DNA of 64,000 bases from Pirellulaceae bacterium (lineage in GTDB: Bacteria > Planctomycetota > Planctomycetia > Pirellulales > Pirellulaceae). The notes under the pieces were generated by a model. The model made no database searches, was not told where the DNA came from, and saw only the letters and a list, made by a program, of their open reading frames with translations. Within the stretch, counting starts at the first letter, position 1. Every line of letters begins with the position of its first letter. Location of the stretch: contig BPJV01000013.1 in assembly GCA_026004795.1 (NCBI GenBank), positions 33,791-97,790 on the forward strand, given 5' to 3'. Below, in pieces: positions 52,376 to 63,209 of the stretch. The position numbers were made by a program, and so were the translations under genes.

Positions 52376-53836
52376 CTAGGAAGTCGATTGGTGCGCTTCG
52401 ATCATCTCGAGACGGCGGCGATACAGCGGCTCGGACAACCCTACAGGATAGCCATGGGGATTCAATAGGCGACGCAGGGAAGGATGCAGCTGTTCGACTT
52501 GACGTCGCGCGTACTGTTGAATCTGCTCCAGCGATGGCCACGGGCCGACCAACTTGCCGTCGCGCAGCAGTGGTTGCAACAGTTCGCTCGCTTCCGCATC
52601 CGCTTCAATGACCCGGCGCCGCGTCGGATCTCCTGGATCGTAGATGACGCGGTTTGCCTCCGGGTCGTCGAGATCGTAGATCATGTCCGCCACTGCCATG
52701 CCGTTTCTGGTGAAGCGGCGGACACCCAGAACGCCAGGGATCGTCGTCTTCATCGTTTGCTCGGAGATCTTGATCCGCCGTCGCCATTGCCCCTCGGCCC
52801 CTCGCGTGGCCCCCAGCTTGTAGACCCCTCCCAGAGCCGGTTGATCGAAACTGGTAGCCAATCGCGTCCCCACACCCCACACGGTGATCGGTGCCCCTTG
52901 ATGCTTCAGACTCTCGATCGTCGCTTCGTCCAATTCATTGGAAGCGACAATGACGGCATCATGGAAACCGTGCGCATCGAGAATCTCCCGCGCGGCTTTG
53001 CTCAGATAATCCAGATCGCCCGAATCGAGGCGGATTCCCACCATGCGATGGCCGCGTGCACGCAGTTCCTCTCCCACGATGCAGGCGTGGCGCACGCCCT
53101 CGAGCGTGTCGTAAGTGTCGACCAGGAAGACGCAGTTGTTGGGTAAAGCTGCCGCATAGTGACGGAATGCTTCCAATTCATCGTCGTGGGCCATCACCCA
53201 ACTGTGAGCATGCGTTCCTTTTACCGGGATGTCGTACTTCATTCCCGCCAGCACATTGCTCGTGGCATCGCACCCGCCGACGAATGCCGCACGACTTGCC
53301 GTGACTGCCCCATCGGGCCCTTGCGCGCGGCGCAGGCCGAACTCTAGAACCTGGTCGTCTTTCCCTGCCACCTCGCGAATCCGTGCTGCCTTCGTGGCCA
53401 CCAAGGTGGGGAAGTTGATCAGGTTGAGCAGGCCGGTTTCCAACAGTTGACATTGCAAGATCGGCCCTTGGACCCGCACCATGGGAGCAAGGGGAAAAAC
53501 GGCAGTGCCCTCAGGAACGGCGTCCACGTCGCAGGTCAAGCGGAGGTCGCGCAAGTAGTGGAGGAACTTTTCCGCAAACAGCGGTCGTTGGTCATTGCCC
53601 CGCAATCGACTCAAGTATTCCAACTCGTGGTCGCGAAACCGGAAATTGGCCATCCACTGGGCCGCCGGACCGATCCCGGCTGCGATCGCATAGCCGCCGC
53701 GAAAGGGGAGGGAGCGGAAGAATTGGTGAAATACCGCTTCCTCCTCGGCACGTCCCTCGTGCCAATAGGCGTAGGCCATGGTCAACTGATACAAATCGGT
53801 CAACAATGGGGTTCCGGTCTCGGCAATCAGATCCAT
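52376..53836 (-). CDS. pncB: Nicotinate phosphoribosyltransferase
   Basis: 486 aa; [103 protein letters not shown]. Confidence 0.95.
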   Translation of the reverse strand: MDLIAETGTPLLTDLYQLTMAYAYWHEGRAEEEAVFHQFFRSLPFRGGYAIAAGIGPAAQWMANFRFRDHELEYLSRLRGNDQRPLFAEKFLHYLRDLRLTCDVDAVPEGTAVFPLAPMVRVQGPILQCQLLETGLLNLINFPTLVATKAARIREVAGKDDQVLEFGLRRAQGPDGAVTASRAAFVGGCDATSNVLAGMKYDIPVKGTHAHSWVMAHDDELEAFRHYAAALPNNCVFLVDTYDTLEGVRHACIVGEELRARGHRMVGIRLDSGDLDYLSKAAREILDAHGFHDAVIVASNELDEATIESLKHQGAPITVWGVGTRLATSFDQPALGGVYKLGATRGAEGQWRRRIKISEQTMKTTIPGVLGVRRFTRNGMAVADMIYDLDDPEANRVIYDPGDPTRRRVIEADAEASELLQPLLRDGKLVGPWPSLEQIQQYARRQVEQLHPSLRRLLNPHGYPVGLSEPLYRRRLEMIEAHQSTS

Positions 53837-54007
53837 GGAATTGCTCGCCCATTACGCGGCGTCCAGATTCGGTGACTCGGCTACTCTTATGGTTATACTC
53901 TGTCGCCGAGCCTCGCTCAGCACCCACAGGGTGACGAGGCGACGCTCGCGGCGCGCGGTATGGAAAAGATCCTGTTGGCTACGTGGCATCTATTCCCTGG
54001 GGGCGAT

Positions 54008-54643
54008 ATGCGGCACATCGTCTTGCTTGGTGATTCGGTCTTGGACAATGCGGCCTACGTGCCGGCTGGTCACAGCGTTGTGGAGCATGTGCAGCGGAGG
54101 TTATCCGCCGGCGATCGCGTCACGCTGCTGGCGGTCGATGGTGCGGTCGTCGCTTCGGTGTTCGATCAGCTTGTGCAGATCCCGGAGGATGCCACCCATC
54201 TCGTACTCAGTGTGGGAGGCAACAACGCGTTGGCTATTGCGGGGACTACGCTGTCGACGAGTTGTTCTACGGTGCGGGAGGCCTTGGCGGCGCTGGGGCA
54301 GCAGATTGCCTTGTTCGCTGCTGACTATGCGAGGTTATTGAGCGAATTGGGGCGGCGACGCCTACCGCTGACGGCTTGCACGATTTACGATTCAGTTCCC
54401 GGACTGGACGAGGCAGAGAAGGTGGGGCTTTCGGCCATCAACGGTCTCATTCTCCGCCTTGCCTTCGCGGCTGGTGTCGATCTCTTGGACCTGCGTCTGC
54501 TGTGCCAAGAGCCGGACGATTATGCCGACTGCTCACCGATCGAACCGTCCAGCCAGGGTGGAGAGAAGATAGCATCGGCCATCGACCGTCTCACCGCCGG
54601 CGATGCAGCGGACGTAGGCGTTTGGTGCCGAGTACCACGGTAA
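54008..54643 (+). CDS. SGNH/GDSL hydrolase-like protein
   Basis: ORF from 53960, likely start ATG 54008 (MRHIVLLGDSVLDNAAYV); HLVLSVGGNNAL; QPSSQGGEKIA. Confidence 0.8.
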   Translation: MRHIVLLGDSVLDNAAYVPAGHSVVEHVQRRLSAGDRVTLLAVDGAVVASVFDQLVQIPEDATHLVLSVGGNNALAIAGTTLSTSCSTVREALAALGQQIALFAADYARLLSELGRRRLPLTACTIYDSVPGLDEAEKVGLSAINGLILRLAFAAGVDLLDLRLLCQEPDDYADCSPIEPSSQGGEKIASAIDRLTAGDAADVGVWCRVPR

Positions 54644-54689
54644 GCGATCGTCGGGCGTCTGGACCGCCTGACCGTAGAAGGACGCAACC

Positions 54690-55529
54690 TTGAGTGGAGG
54701 TGGAACGTTGTCGGAGTTGAAACAACTAGGTATCGTCGGCGGTGGCCAAATGGCCCAGGCCCTGTTGGGCGGAGCAGTGAAATCGGGGATCCTCAAGGTC
54801 GCCGACGTGTTGGTCGCGGAGCCCGATGCGTCGCGCCGCACGGTCCTGCAGGAGCAGTTTCCTGGCCTCCAAACCGTCGATGATGCTGAGAAGTTGGCCG
54901 AGCGATGTGCCCGCTTGCTGCTGGCGGTGAAGCCGCAGGTGCTAAGGGCGATTGGCAGCGACATCGGCCGGTGGTTGCCTCCCGAGAGGCTTGTGATTTC
55001 CATCGCTGCCGGGGTGTCCCTGGATGAATTGTGCAATCTATTGAAAACCAGGCAAGTAATTCGCGTCATGCCGAACACACCCTGCCTGGTGGGAGCCGGG
55101 GCCAGCGCGATGGCCGCCACCGCGGAGGTAAACGCCGACGACCTTCAATGGACGGAACAATTGTTGCAATCGATGGGTATGGTAGTCCGTGTGCCCGATT
55201 CCTTGATGCATGCAGTCACTGGTCTTTCCGGTTCCGGACCTGCCTATCTGTATCTCGTCATTGAGGCGTTGAGCGATGGGGGCGTGGCCAGCGGCTTGCC
55301 CCGCGCTACGGCTTTGCAATTGGCTGCACAAACCGTCTGGGGGGCGGCGCAGATGGTAATGCAGTCCGGACGCCATCCGGGGGAGTTGAAAGATCAGGTC
55401 ACTAGCCCGGGAGGCACGACCATCGCCGGCCTGCAGGTCTTGGAACAGCGAGCGATACGTAGCGCCTTGATCGATGCCGTATGCCAGGCGGCTCGACGAA
55501 GCAAGGAATTGTCCTCGCCAAACTCCTGA
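54690..55529 (+). CDS. proC: Pyrroline-5-carboxylate reductase
   Basis: 279 aa; LGIVGGGQMAQALLGG, LLAVKPQVL, VIRVMPNTPCLVGAGASAM, GLSGSGPAYLYLVIEALSDGGVASGLPR, QVTSPGGTTIAGLQVLE. Confidence 0.95.
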   Translation: MSGGGTLSELKQLGIVGGGQMAQALLGGAVKSGILKVADVLVAEPDASRRTVLQEQFPGLQTVDDAEKLAERCARLLLAVKPQVLRAIGSDIGRWLPPERLVISIAAGVSLDELCNLLKTRQVIRVMPNTPCLVGAGASAMAATAEVNADDLQWTEQLLQSMGMVVRVPDSLMHAVTGLSGSGPAYLYLVIEALSDGGVASGLPRATALQLAAQTVWGAAQMVMQSGRHPGELKDQVTSPGGTTIAGLQVLEQRAIRSALIDAVCQAARRSKELSSPNS

Positions 55530-55560
55530 GTGCGACACGAACTCTGTCGATGGGAATTCG

Positions 55561-56599
55561 ATGAACACGATGAATATTGTGGTGATGGGTACCGGCCCAT
55601 TTGCCGTCCCGGCACTGGAAAAATTGGCTGCGTCAGGGCATCGCATTGTTTTATGCGTTACCCGTCCGGTGCCCGAACCACTCCTGAAGAAACTGCCACC
55701 GCGTCCCGTGTGGGAATGGGCCACCAGGCGGGGAACCGAATTGTTCGAACCGCCATCGATCAATGCTCCTGAGGCCATCGATCGCCTGCGCTCAACTGCC
55801 GCCGACCTGCTGTTCGTCTGCGATTACGGGCAGATTCTCAGTACAGCATGTCTGGAGGCGGCACGACTGGGGGGGGGTCAACTTGCACGGTTCGCTCCTG
55901 CCGCGGCATCGCGGTGCCGCGCCAGTCCAATGGACGCTACTGCGCGGCGACCCTGTGGCCGGTGTCAGCGTGATTCACATGACTCCTCGTCTAGATGCAG
56001 GGCCGATCTTGGCGACGGCCAGTACGCCTGTACAACCAGATGAAACGGCAGCGGAGTTGGAACCGCGCCTCGCGCAGTTGGGAGCGGACATCACGTTGCC
56101 GGCCATCGAATTGCTCGCTGATTGGGATGGCCGGCTGCCGATCGGCACGCCTCAAGATTCACTGCTGGTCAGTCGGGCACCACGATTCGAGAAACGCCAT
56201 GGCCAACTCGATTTTCGCCTGCCGGCGCGCTACCTGAGCCGGCTGGTCCAGGCGGTGCAACCCTGGCCGGGAGCCTACGCCGAACTGCGGCTTGCACCGC
56301 ACAAACAACTGCGCGTGATCGTGCGTCGTTCCCGCTGGTCCGAGCACGCCCTCGAGGGCGCACCAGGAACCGTTCGGCTGTTGACGGGGGAGCAGTTGCC
56401 ATGGGGCGCCGATGAACGCTGGAAGAGCGCGTTGGCCGTGGCGACCGGTCGCGGGAGTTTCTACATCCTGGAGGTGCAGCCTGCTGGTAAGCGGACGATG
56501 ACCGCTGCCGAGTTTGCCCGCGGACATGCCCTCGATGAGGCCCATTTCTTGCTTCCCGAACCACCTGTTGTTCCCCTCGTTGACGATGACGAAGGTTAA
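55561..56599 (+). CDS. fmt: Methionyl-tRNA formyltransferase, split by a +1 frameshift at a G9 tract
   Basis: MNTMNIVVMGTGPFAVPALEKLAASGH...DLLFVCDYGQILSTACLEAARLG in frame of ORF 55474..56043; GVNLHGSLLPRHRGAAPVQWTLLRGDPVAGVSVIHMTPRLDAGPILA in frame of ORF 55763..56599. Frames meet at G9 (55869-55877); removing one G joins them. Confidence 0.88.
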
Positions 56600-58085
56600 C
56601 CTCCCGCATCCGAATGGTAGGCGCCGCCTGTGGCGGAGATGGTTACTACGCGGTTTGGCGGTGGCTACCGGGCTGCTGCCGTTGATCGTAGCCGAGTTGG
56701 CGTTGCGTTGGGCAGACTACCCACCACCTGCGGCGATTGACCCCTACGTCGACCTGCACCAGCTCCGCCCGCTTTTCGAACCGGTTCCTGGCGATCCGCA
56801 ACGAGTCCACATCGCGCCGGAACGTCTGCACCTTTTCCGCCCCGTTTCTTTTACTCGCCATAAACCTCCGGACACCATTCGCGTGTTCGCCTTGGGGGGC
56901 TCCACCACTCAGGGCGAACCCTACAGCACAGAAACCGCCTTCCCTCGTTGGTTCGGCGAGGCCATGCAGCTTGCCGATCCGACGCATCGCTACGAGGTAA
57001 TCAACTGTGGCGGTCTGTCGTATGCCAGCTACCGCGTCCTGGCGGTGCTGCGCGAAGTAATGCAGTATGAGCCCGACTGGATCCTCGTCTACACTGGCCA
57101 TAATGAGTTTCTCGAACGACGGACCTATGACCACCTGCAGGAAAAGAACTGGAAGAACCAACTCCTCAGTCGCACGCGCCGCCTGCACACCGTCCGAGCG
57201 CTGGGCGAACTTTTTCGAGGTGCACGACCAGCAGGCGACCGTTCCACTAAACCTCTCACGGTCATCCAATCCGAGGTTGACGCCCTCCTCGACTACCGTG
57301 GCGGGTTGGACGCGTACCATCGAGGCGACCCGTGGATGCAAGGCGTGGTGCCTCATTTTGCCTGGAACTTGGAACAAATGCTGCGTCTCTGCCGCCAGGC
57401 GAGAGTGCCACTCATTCTGATTCGTCCGGTGAGTAACCTGGCCGATTGCCCACCGTTTAAGATCGAGCCGCCTCCGAACCTGCCGCCGGATCGCCTCGAG
57501 GCATTTCAGTCGTTGTGGGATGCCGCCCGCGGTGAAGCGGATCCCAGTCGCGCGGCAGCGCTGGCCAACCAGGTCCTCGCTCTTGACCCAGAACATGCCG
57601 GCGCGCATTACCTGCTTGGGCGCTTGGCGTATGAACGTAATGATGCAGCGGAGGCCGATCGCCATCTGGTGCTAGCCCGCGACTTCGACGTATGTCCGCT
57701 CCGGGCGACGACGCCCGTTTTGGAAGTCATCGATCGACTTGCCCGCCGGTACCAGTGCGTCTTCGTGGACGCCGAGCAGCTTTTTGCCGTCCGCTCCCAC
57801 CTGCAGATCGTGGGCAACCAATGGCTGGTGGATCATATCCATCCCTCGATCGAAGGCCATCAGCTTTTGGGACACGAAATCGCTCGGGCATGCATCAACA
57901 ACGGGATGGTGGACGCTCCGGAGTCGAATTGGGCACAAGAGGTGGACGAACGCTTCCGTGACCTTCTTTTGCAACTTGATGAATCCTATTTTCACCGTGC
58001 TCGACAGCGCCTCGAAGGACTGCGTTTGTGGACGCAGGGCCGCGCCAACAAAATCCGTTCTGCCGCCCCCTATACCGCGGACTGA
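56586..58085 (+). CDS. Membrane-anchored SGNH-hydrolase-like protein with TPR-like segment
   Basis: Start ATG 56586; N-terminal TM, IRVFALGGSTTQGEPYSTETAFPRW, VINCGGLSYASYRVLAVLREVMQYEPDWILVYTGHNEFLE, WLVDHIHPSIEGHQLLG. Confidence 0.85.
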   Translation: MTKVNLPHPNGRRRLWRRWLLRGLAVATGLLPLIVAELALRWADYPPPAAIDPYVDLHQLRPLFEPVPGDPQRVHIAPERLHLFRPVSFTRHKPPDTIRVFALGGSTTQGEPYSTETAFPRWFGEAMQLADPTHRYEVINCGGLSYASYRVLAVLREVMQYEPDWILVYTGHNEFLERRTYDHLQEKNWKNQLLSRTRRLHTVRALGELFRGARPAGDRSTKPLTVIQSEVDALLDYRGGLDAYHRGDPWMQGVVPHFAWNLEQMLRLCRQARVPLILIRPVSNLADCPPFKIEPPPNLPPDRLEAFQSLWDAARGEADPSRAAALANQVLALDPEHAGAHYLLGRLAYERNDAAEADRHLVLARDFDVCPLRATTPVLEVIDRLARRYQCVFVDAEQLFAVRSHLQIVGNQWLVDHIHPSIEGHQLLGHEIARACINNGMVDAPESNWAQEVDERFRDLLLQLDESYFHRARQRLEGLRLWTQGRANKIRSAAPYTAD

Positions 58086-58462
58086 AATCAAGGGGGCGAG
58101 CCGTTTTGGTGCAGCTTTAGGACGTGGCGATGGGGGGCAACCCGTGACTGGATGAAACGTCTCATAGGAGCGACATGCAGGCCTGCATTGAGGCACGGTG
58201 CTGACCGGGTCGATTGGCAGAAGCAACTTCCAGCGGGGGTGAAGCTTACCGAACGACCTGTGGGGACTCGCCATCGGGACAGGTTTCGCCAGCACCGACC
58301 GCCTTGCCTCCCCGATCTGGCGTCCGGGTTGCAACACCCGATGTGTCCCTTTGCCTACGGGCCCTACCGAACTCGCTGCGGCAACATGGCAACGCACCGG
58401 ATGGACTACAATGCTTTGGCATGGCAAGCGATTTCAGTATCTCATGGTGATCGGAGTGGATC

Positions 58463-60094
58463 ATGATTAGCACACGGCGTGGTAAGCTGGTCGGCGCGGC
58501 CTTATCGGCGGTTCTAATAGTGATGTCCCTAGGGTCCAGCTTGGGGGCCGAGGAGCGCCCAAATTTCCTGGTGATCATCGCCGATGACATGGGGTATTCG
58601 GATGCCGGGTGTTACGGCGGAGAGATCGCCACACCGAATCTGGATCGGTTAGCAGCCGGCGGACTACGATTCACGCAGTTTTACAACACGGCACGGTGCT
58701 GGCCGACGCGTGCTGCCCTGCTGACCGGGTACTATCCCCAACAGGTTCGACGGGATAGCATGCCCAGTGCGCCGGCTGGATTTGGCGCGCGCGGGGAACG
58801 ACCAGCGTGGGCGCGAACAGTCGCCGCCTACTTGCAGGATGCCGGCTATCGGAGTTACCACTCGGGGAAATGGCACGTCGACGGAGAACCGACCGACCAG
58901 GGTTTCGATCGATCGGATCCCACCAGCCGCGGCCATGGTTTTTTCGAACCGGTGCACAAACCGAATCGTGACCCCCGGTACTACCGCACCATCGATACGG
59001 CAGATCATGCGATCGAGTGCTTGCAGGAGCATGCAGCCCGGTTTACCGATCGCCCCTTCTTTTCCTACGTCGCCTTCCATGCGCCGCACTTCCCGCTGCA
59101 CGCCTTGCCGGAAGACATCGCCCGTTACCAGGATCGCTATGTCGAGGGATGGGAGGAGTTGCGTCGTCAGCGGCATCGGCGGCAGCAGCAGTTGGGATTG
59201 AAAGTAGGGGAGCTTTCAAGACTTGAGCCGACTATCGGTCCGCCGTACGACTTTCCAGAACACCTTGCCTTGCTAGGTCCAGGGGAAGTCAACCGCCCCC
59301 TGCCATGGCACGAGTTGTCGCCGGTCCAGCAACAGTTCCAAGCGACAAAAATGGCGATTCACGCGGCCATGATCGATCGCCTCGATCGTGAGATAGGGCG
59401 GATTCTGGCGCAGGTGGAACGAATGGGAGCCTGGGACAACACGTTCATCTGCTTCCTGTCCGATAACGGTGCCAGCGCGGAGATCATGGTGCGCGGTGAC
59501 GGCCACGACCCGCAGGCACCGCTAGGCTCGGCGGCCACCTACTTGTGCCTGGGACCAGGGTTTTCCAGTGCCGCGAACACTCCGTTTCGTCGCCACAAGA
59601 CATGGGTGCACGAGGGAGGTATTTCGACTCCCTTCATCGTACACTGGCCGGCAGGAATCCTAGAGAACAATTCCTTGCGCACTACCGTCGCCCACGTGAT
59701 CGACATCACGCCCACGCTGCTCGACCTGGCCGGTGTAAAACTCGACCAGCAAAGCGGGCCGCCTATGAGCGGCGTAAGCCTGCGACCGGCGCTGGAGCGG
59801 GACGGCGTGGAGTTGCACGATGCCCTGTGGTTTTACCATGAGGGCAATCGAGCACTGCGGCAAGGGGATTGGAAGATCGTCTATGCCGATGACACGCGCT
59901 CGACTGGGGCGGATCGCAGCGGCCGCTTGGACCGCCGCCCGGCATCCGAGATTCCCTGGAGTTTGTACAATCTGGCCGATGATCGTGCCGAGCAACACGA
60001 TCTGGCGGAGAAGTTTCCTCAGCGGGTGGCAGCCATGGCCGCCCAGTGGGAGGCGATGCGGACAAAGTTTCTCCAACAGGCCACTGCGCGCTAA
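58463..60094 (+). CDS. Sulfatase (arylsulfatase family), exported
   Basis: 543 aa; RPNFLVIIADDMGYSDAGCYGGEIATPNLDRLA, CWPTRAALLTG (Cys-type C-x-P-x-R), GYRSYHSGKWH, FICFLSDNGA. Confidence 0.95.
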   Translation: MISTRRGKLVGAALSAVLIVMSLGSSLGAEERPNFLVIIADDMGYSDAGCYGGEIATPNLDRLAAGGLRFTQFYNTARCWPTRAALLTGYYPQQVRRDSMPSAPAGFGARGERPAWARTVAAYLQDAGYRSYHSGKWHVDGEPTDQGFDRSDPTSRGHGFFEPVHKPNRDPRYYRTIDTADHAIECLQEHAARFTDRPFFSYVAFHAPHFPLHALPEDIARYQDRYVEGWEELRRQRHRRQQQLGLKVGELSRLEPTIGPPYDFPEHLALLGPGEVNRPLPWHELSPVQQQFQATKMAIHAAMIDRLDREIGRILAQVERMGAWDNTFICFLSDNGASAEIMVRGDGHDPQAPLGSAATYLCLGPGFSSAANTPFRRHKTWVHEGGISTPFIVHWPAGILENNSLRTTVAHVIDITPTLLDLAGVKLDQQSGPPMSGVSLRPALERDGVELHDALWFYHEGNRALRQGDWKIVYADDTRSTGADRSGRLDRRPASEIPWSLYNLADDRAEQHDLAEKFPQRVAAMAAQWEAMRTKFLQQATAR

Positions 60095-60381
60095 GGTCTA
60101 CCGCGGTCAGCCCCCCCCGCACGATCGAGGGATGGACGCACGTTTCTTGTTCTGCCGGTCGGCACGGACTCGGGTCAGTCCCTCGGTTCGTCGATCTCAC
60201 GCCACCGAAGCCTCTGCGGCAGGTCGATCGCTTCGTCATCGCTCGCCGCAACTCTCGCCCTGATTTGTTGGTCTAGCGGATTCGATCTCGGGGAGCCACG
60301 AATTTGGCAAGCTATACTTGCGCGGCCGATCCGCTATCATTGGAAAAGCATCGTAAACAGGAAGGCATCGGGATCACGAGC

Positions 60382-61878
60382 ATGAATATTCAGCAATTCC
60401 TGCAACATCATGGCATTCAGCGCAACCCGTTCGTGGATGAAGATGCCCAAACGGATACCGTTTTCAAGGAGGGATGCATCGACGAGACCTTTCATCCCGC
60501 CTGGGATAAGGTCTATGGGGATCCGCGCGAACCAGCAACGGCGATCGTATTTGGGTGTAAAGGTTCGGGCAAGACTGCGATGCTGTTGCAAATCGCCCGG
60601 CACCTGAGCAAATTCAATCGAGAGCATCCGGACGAGCGCATTTTTACGATCACTTACAACGACTTCAATCCGTTCCTCGATCGCTTCCGCATGTCGCAGC
60701 ACTTCCATCGCGGGGATCCCCTGAAGCTGCTCCAACGTTGGCGATTATCCGACCACATGGATGCCATTCTATCGTTGGGTGTTACCAAGCTGATCGATGC
60801 GATTGTCGGCCATGGAGCCCCTGAGGAGACGGTGGCCGCCGATCGTCTGCGCGATCTTCCTCCCCACACGGTTCGTGATTTGCTCCTCTTGCAAACGTGC
60901 TATGACCAGTCAAGTGCCGAACCAGTGTTGAATCGCTGGCACATGTTGCGCAAGAAACTGCGCTATGCGCACTGGCGAGCTTATCTGCCGATGGCCGTGG
61001 GGGTGGTCGGCTCGCTAGGAGTCCTCACCGCGGCTATCGCCGCGGTCTCCCAGGGAAATGGTCGCTGGGTGTCTACCTATTGGTACGTGTGGCTCGGTGC
61101 CCTGATGGCAGTGTGGGGATGGTGGTTGCAACGGTTCGTGTTGTGGACTTGGCGCGCCAGTCGTATCCGAAAGCATACGCGCTCGTTGACGCTGGAAACG
61201 AACATGCTGCGACATCGCTTGCTGCGATTCTCCCCACGCGATCTGATGAATCAGCCGTTGCCGAACAAGAGCAGCTGCGAAGATCGGTACGAGCTGTTGG
61301 CGAAGCTGCAAGCCGTTCTGGCTGAATTGGCGTTTCGTGGCGTGATCGTGCTGGTCGACCGCGTCGATGAACCGGAACTGATCAACGGCGATCCGCAACG
61401 CATAAAGGCGTTGGTCTGGCCCCTGCTGGACAATAAGTTTCTCAAGCATCCCGGGTTGGGGGTAAAGATGATGTTGCCCGAGGAGCTGAAGCGTTTCGTT
61501 GATCGTGAAGACGCCGCATTCTACGAACGCGCTAGATTGGACAAGCAGAACATGATTTCCAGCTTCGAATGGACACCGGAAGCACTCCTTGATGTAGCCA
61601 ATGCCCGCATTGCTTGCTGTGCCGATGGCGATCGTTCAGTCACACTGTTTTCGCTATTGAGCGAAGATATTCGTCCAGAGCGAGTGAAAGACGCCTTGCG
61701 CGAGCTGCGTGTCCCCCGTCATCTGTTCAAGTTCTGCTATCGCTTGCTCGTCGCGCATTGCAATGCTCATACGCAAACAGACCCGGTATGGCATGTGCAG
61801 TTGTCGACGTTCGAGTCCGAGTTGGCTGTCTACCTGCGTGATCTGCACCGATTCGAGCAAGGGCTGGGAGCTGGCTGA
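60382..61878 (+). CDS. Membrane P-loop NTPase of unclear family
   Basis: ORF from 60304, likely start ATG 60382; Walker A FGCKGSGKTAML, TM pair (AYLPMAVGVVGSLGVLTAAIAAV; WYVWLGALMAVWGWWL), FRGVIVLVDRVDEPELINGD as probable Walker B region. Confidence 0.8.
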   Translation: MNIQQFLQHHGIQRNPFVDEDAQTDTVFKEGCIDETFHPAWDKVYGDPREPATAIVFGCKGSGKTAMLLQIARHLSKFNREHPDERIFTITYNDFNPFLDRFRMSQHFHRGDPLKLLQRWRLSDHMDAILSLGVTKLIDAIVGHGAPEETVAADRLRDLPPHTVRDLLLLQTCYDQSSAEPVLNRWHMLRKKLRYAHWRAYLPMAVGVVGSLGVLTAAIAAVSQGNGRWVSTYWYVWLGALMAVWGWWLQRFVLWTWRASRIRKHTRSLTLETNMLRHRLLRFSPRDLMNQPLPNKSSCEDRYELLAKLQAVLAELAFRGVIVLVDRVDEPELINGDPQRIKALVWPLLDNKFLKHPGLGVKMMLPEELKRFVDREDAAFYERARLDKQNMISSFEWTPEALLDVANARIACCADGDRSVTLFSLLSEDIRPERVKDALRELRVPRHLFKFCYRLLVAHCNAHTQTDPVWHVQLSTFESELAVYLRDLHRFEQGLGAG

Positions 61879-61914
61879 GTCCACACTGGCGCTGGCCCGC
61901 CAGGAGTTCGCGTT

Positions 61915-62073
61915 ATGCGATTTCTACGTGTGTTTCTCGGTCAGTTTTGTTTGGTGATGTCGCTGTTGTTTTTGGTTCAAAGCATTGCGCTGAGCCAGTC
62001 AATTTACGATTGCGAAGATTTTATCGATGGATGCAGGGGCGCCCCAACGGCTACCGCATGCGCTTTGTTATGA
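61915..62073 (+). CDS. Possible small exported peptide (52 aa)
   Basis: Own translation: MRFLRVFLGQFCLVMSLLFLVQSIALSQSIYDCEDFIDGCRGAPTATACALL*; AGGAG upstream of ATG; signal-peptide-like N-terminus. Below the ORF-track length cut-off. Confidence 0.35.
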   Translation: MRFLRVFLGQFCLVMSLLFLVQSIALSQSIYDCEDFIDGCRGAPTATACALL

Positions 62074-62291
62074 TGTATTGTGCCGTGGAGCGGATTGCGT
62101 CGGTTGCGTGCCCATCCCCACTCCGGAACCGGCCGGCCCGTGGTGTTATTGCAAGATTGGTTAGTTTTGCATCTAGCCACACAGCGTCATGGTAGCAACG
62201 CATCAGCCGGGCGTTTTTCGACACCCGGCTGGTGTGGAGCGTAGCGTGGGTAGCTTCCATCGCTGGGCATTTTAAGAGGAGGGTGCATTCG

Positions 62292-63209
62292 GTGTATTCG
62301 TCGCAAGTCTTCACTGTGTTGGTGGCACTGGCGCTGGCGTGGGTTGTACCGCGTGCCGCAGGAGTAACCGAAGCTGCATCGGCTCCAGAAATCGTGGATG
62401 AATGGGTGCAATGGGTCACCAATCCGTGGAAGCTGGACGGGCCATTCGAATTTGTGGTTGCGCACCCTTCCGGCAAAGGCGGTGCGAGGCAGCAATGGCG
62501 CGGCAGTTTTTTTCAGAATGGCTTGTACGAGTGTTACGTCTTCAAGTTGGAAGATTCGAATGCGGAGTGGGATCATGCTAAAATCGCCAATCCGGACTAC
62601 TCAGCGTCGCTCGAGAAATCCTCTGACGGCATATGGATACTGGAAGAAGTTGCCTTGCGTTCCACAGCGGAAGTTGTCGAATCGGACAGCCCGGATGTCG
62701 GATTCAAGACCTATGTTCTCGACACTATTCACCGTGCGAATCTGGAGTGGGAATACGACGAGCAAACTCATACATTGCACGGACAAGCATCGAAGACCTT
62801 CGTGGACTCGTTGCCTGAGGGGAAAAACTATGTGAAAAGTGCGATAGTTGAAGTGCGCTCCGATTATCCGCATCTGCCGGTGCGAGTCGAGTACGTTTAC
62901 GGTGGCGGGCTGGCGCCTGATTTTAAAATGATCAGGCACATCGAAGGGTGGCACCCGGTCGGCGATGACTGGATGTTTCGGTCTTTACGAGAAAAGCACT
63001 ACCTAGCGGGTCAAAAACCGATTGAATACGAACGATTCAAGTTAATTGCTGACCCAACGGGTAGTTTCGATACCAAGCGCTGCTATTTATCCTATTACGG
63101 GCTTACGGAGCCGGAGGGATTGGATAAGCCGAATTGGTGGGTGTGGATCGCATTGGCCATCGTCCTGGCCGTCGTGGGTGGACTGCTGGTCAAGAGGGCC
63201 CGCCGGTGA
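62292..63209 (+). CDS. Exported hypothetical protein with C-terminal TM anchor
   Basis: ORF from 62232; probable GTG start 62292 after AAGAGGAGG; signal peptide (VLVALALAWVVPRAAG) and C-terminal WWVWIALAIVLAVVGGLLVKRARR. Confidence 0.75.
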   Translation: MYSSQVFTVLVALALAWVVPRAAGVTEAASAPEIVDEWVQWVTNPWKLDGPFEFVVAHPSGKGGARQQWRGSFFQNGLYECYVFKLEDSNAEWDHAKIANPDYSASLEKSSDGIWILEEVALRSTAEVVESDSPDVGFKTYVLDTIHRANLEWEYDEQTHTLHGQASKTFVDSLPEGKNYVKSAIVEVRSDYPHLPVRVEYVYGGGLAPDFKMIRHIEGWHPVGDDWMFRSLREKHYLAGQKPIEYERFKLIADPTGSFDTKRCYLSYYGLTEPEGLDKPNWWVWIALAIVLAVVGGLLVKRARR

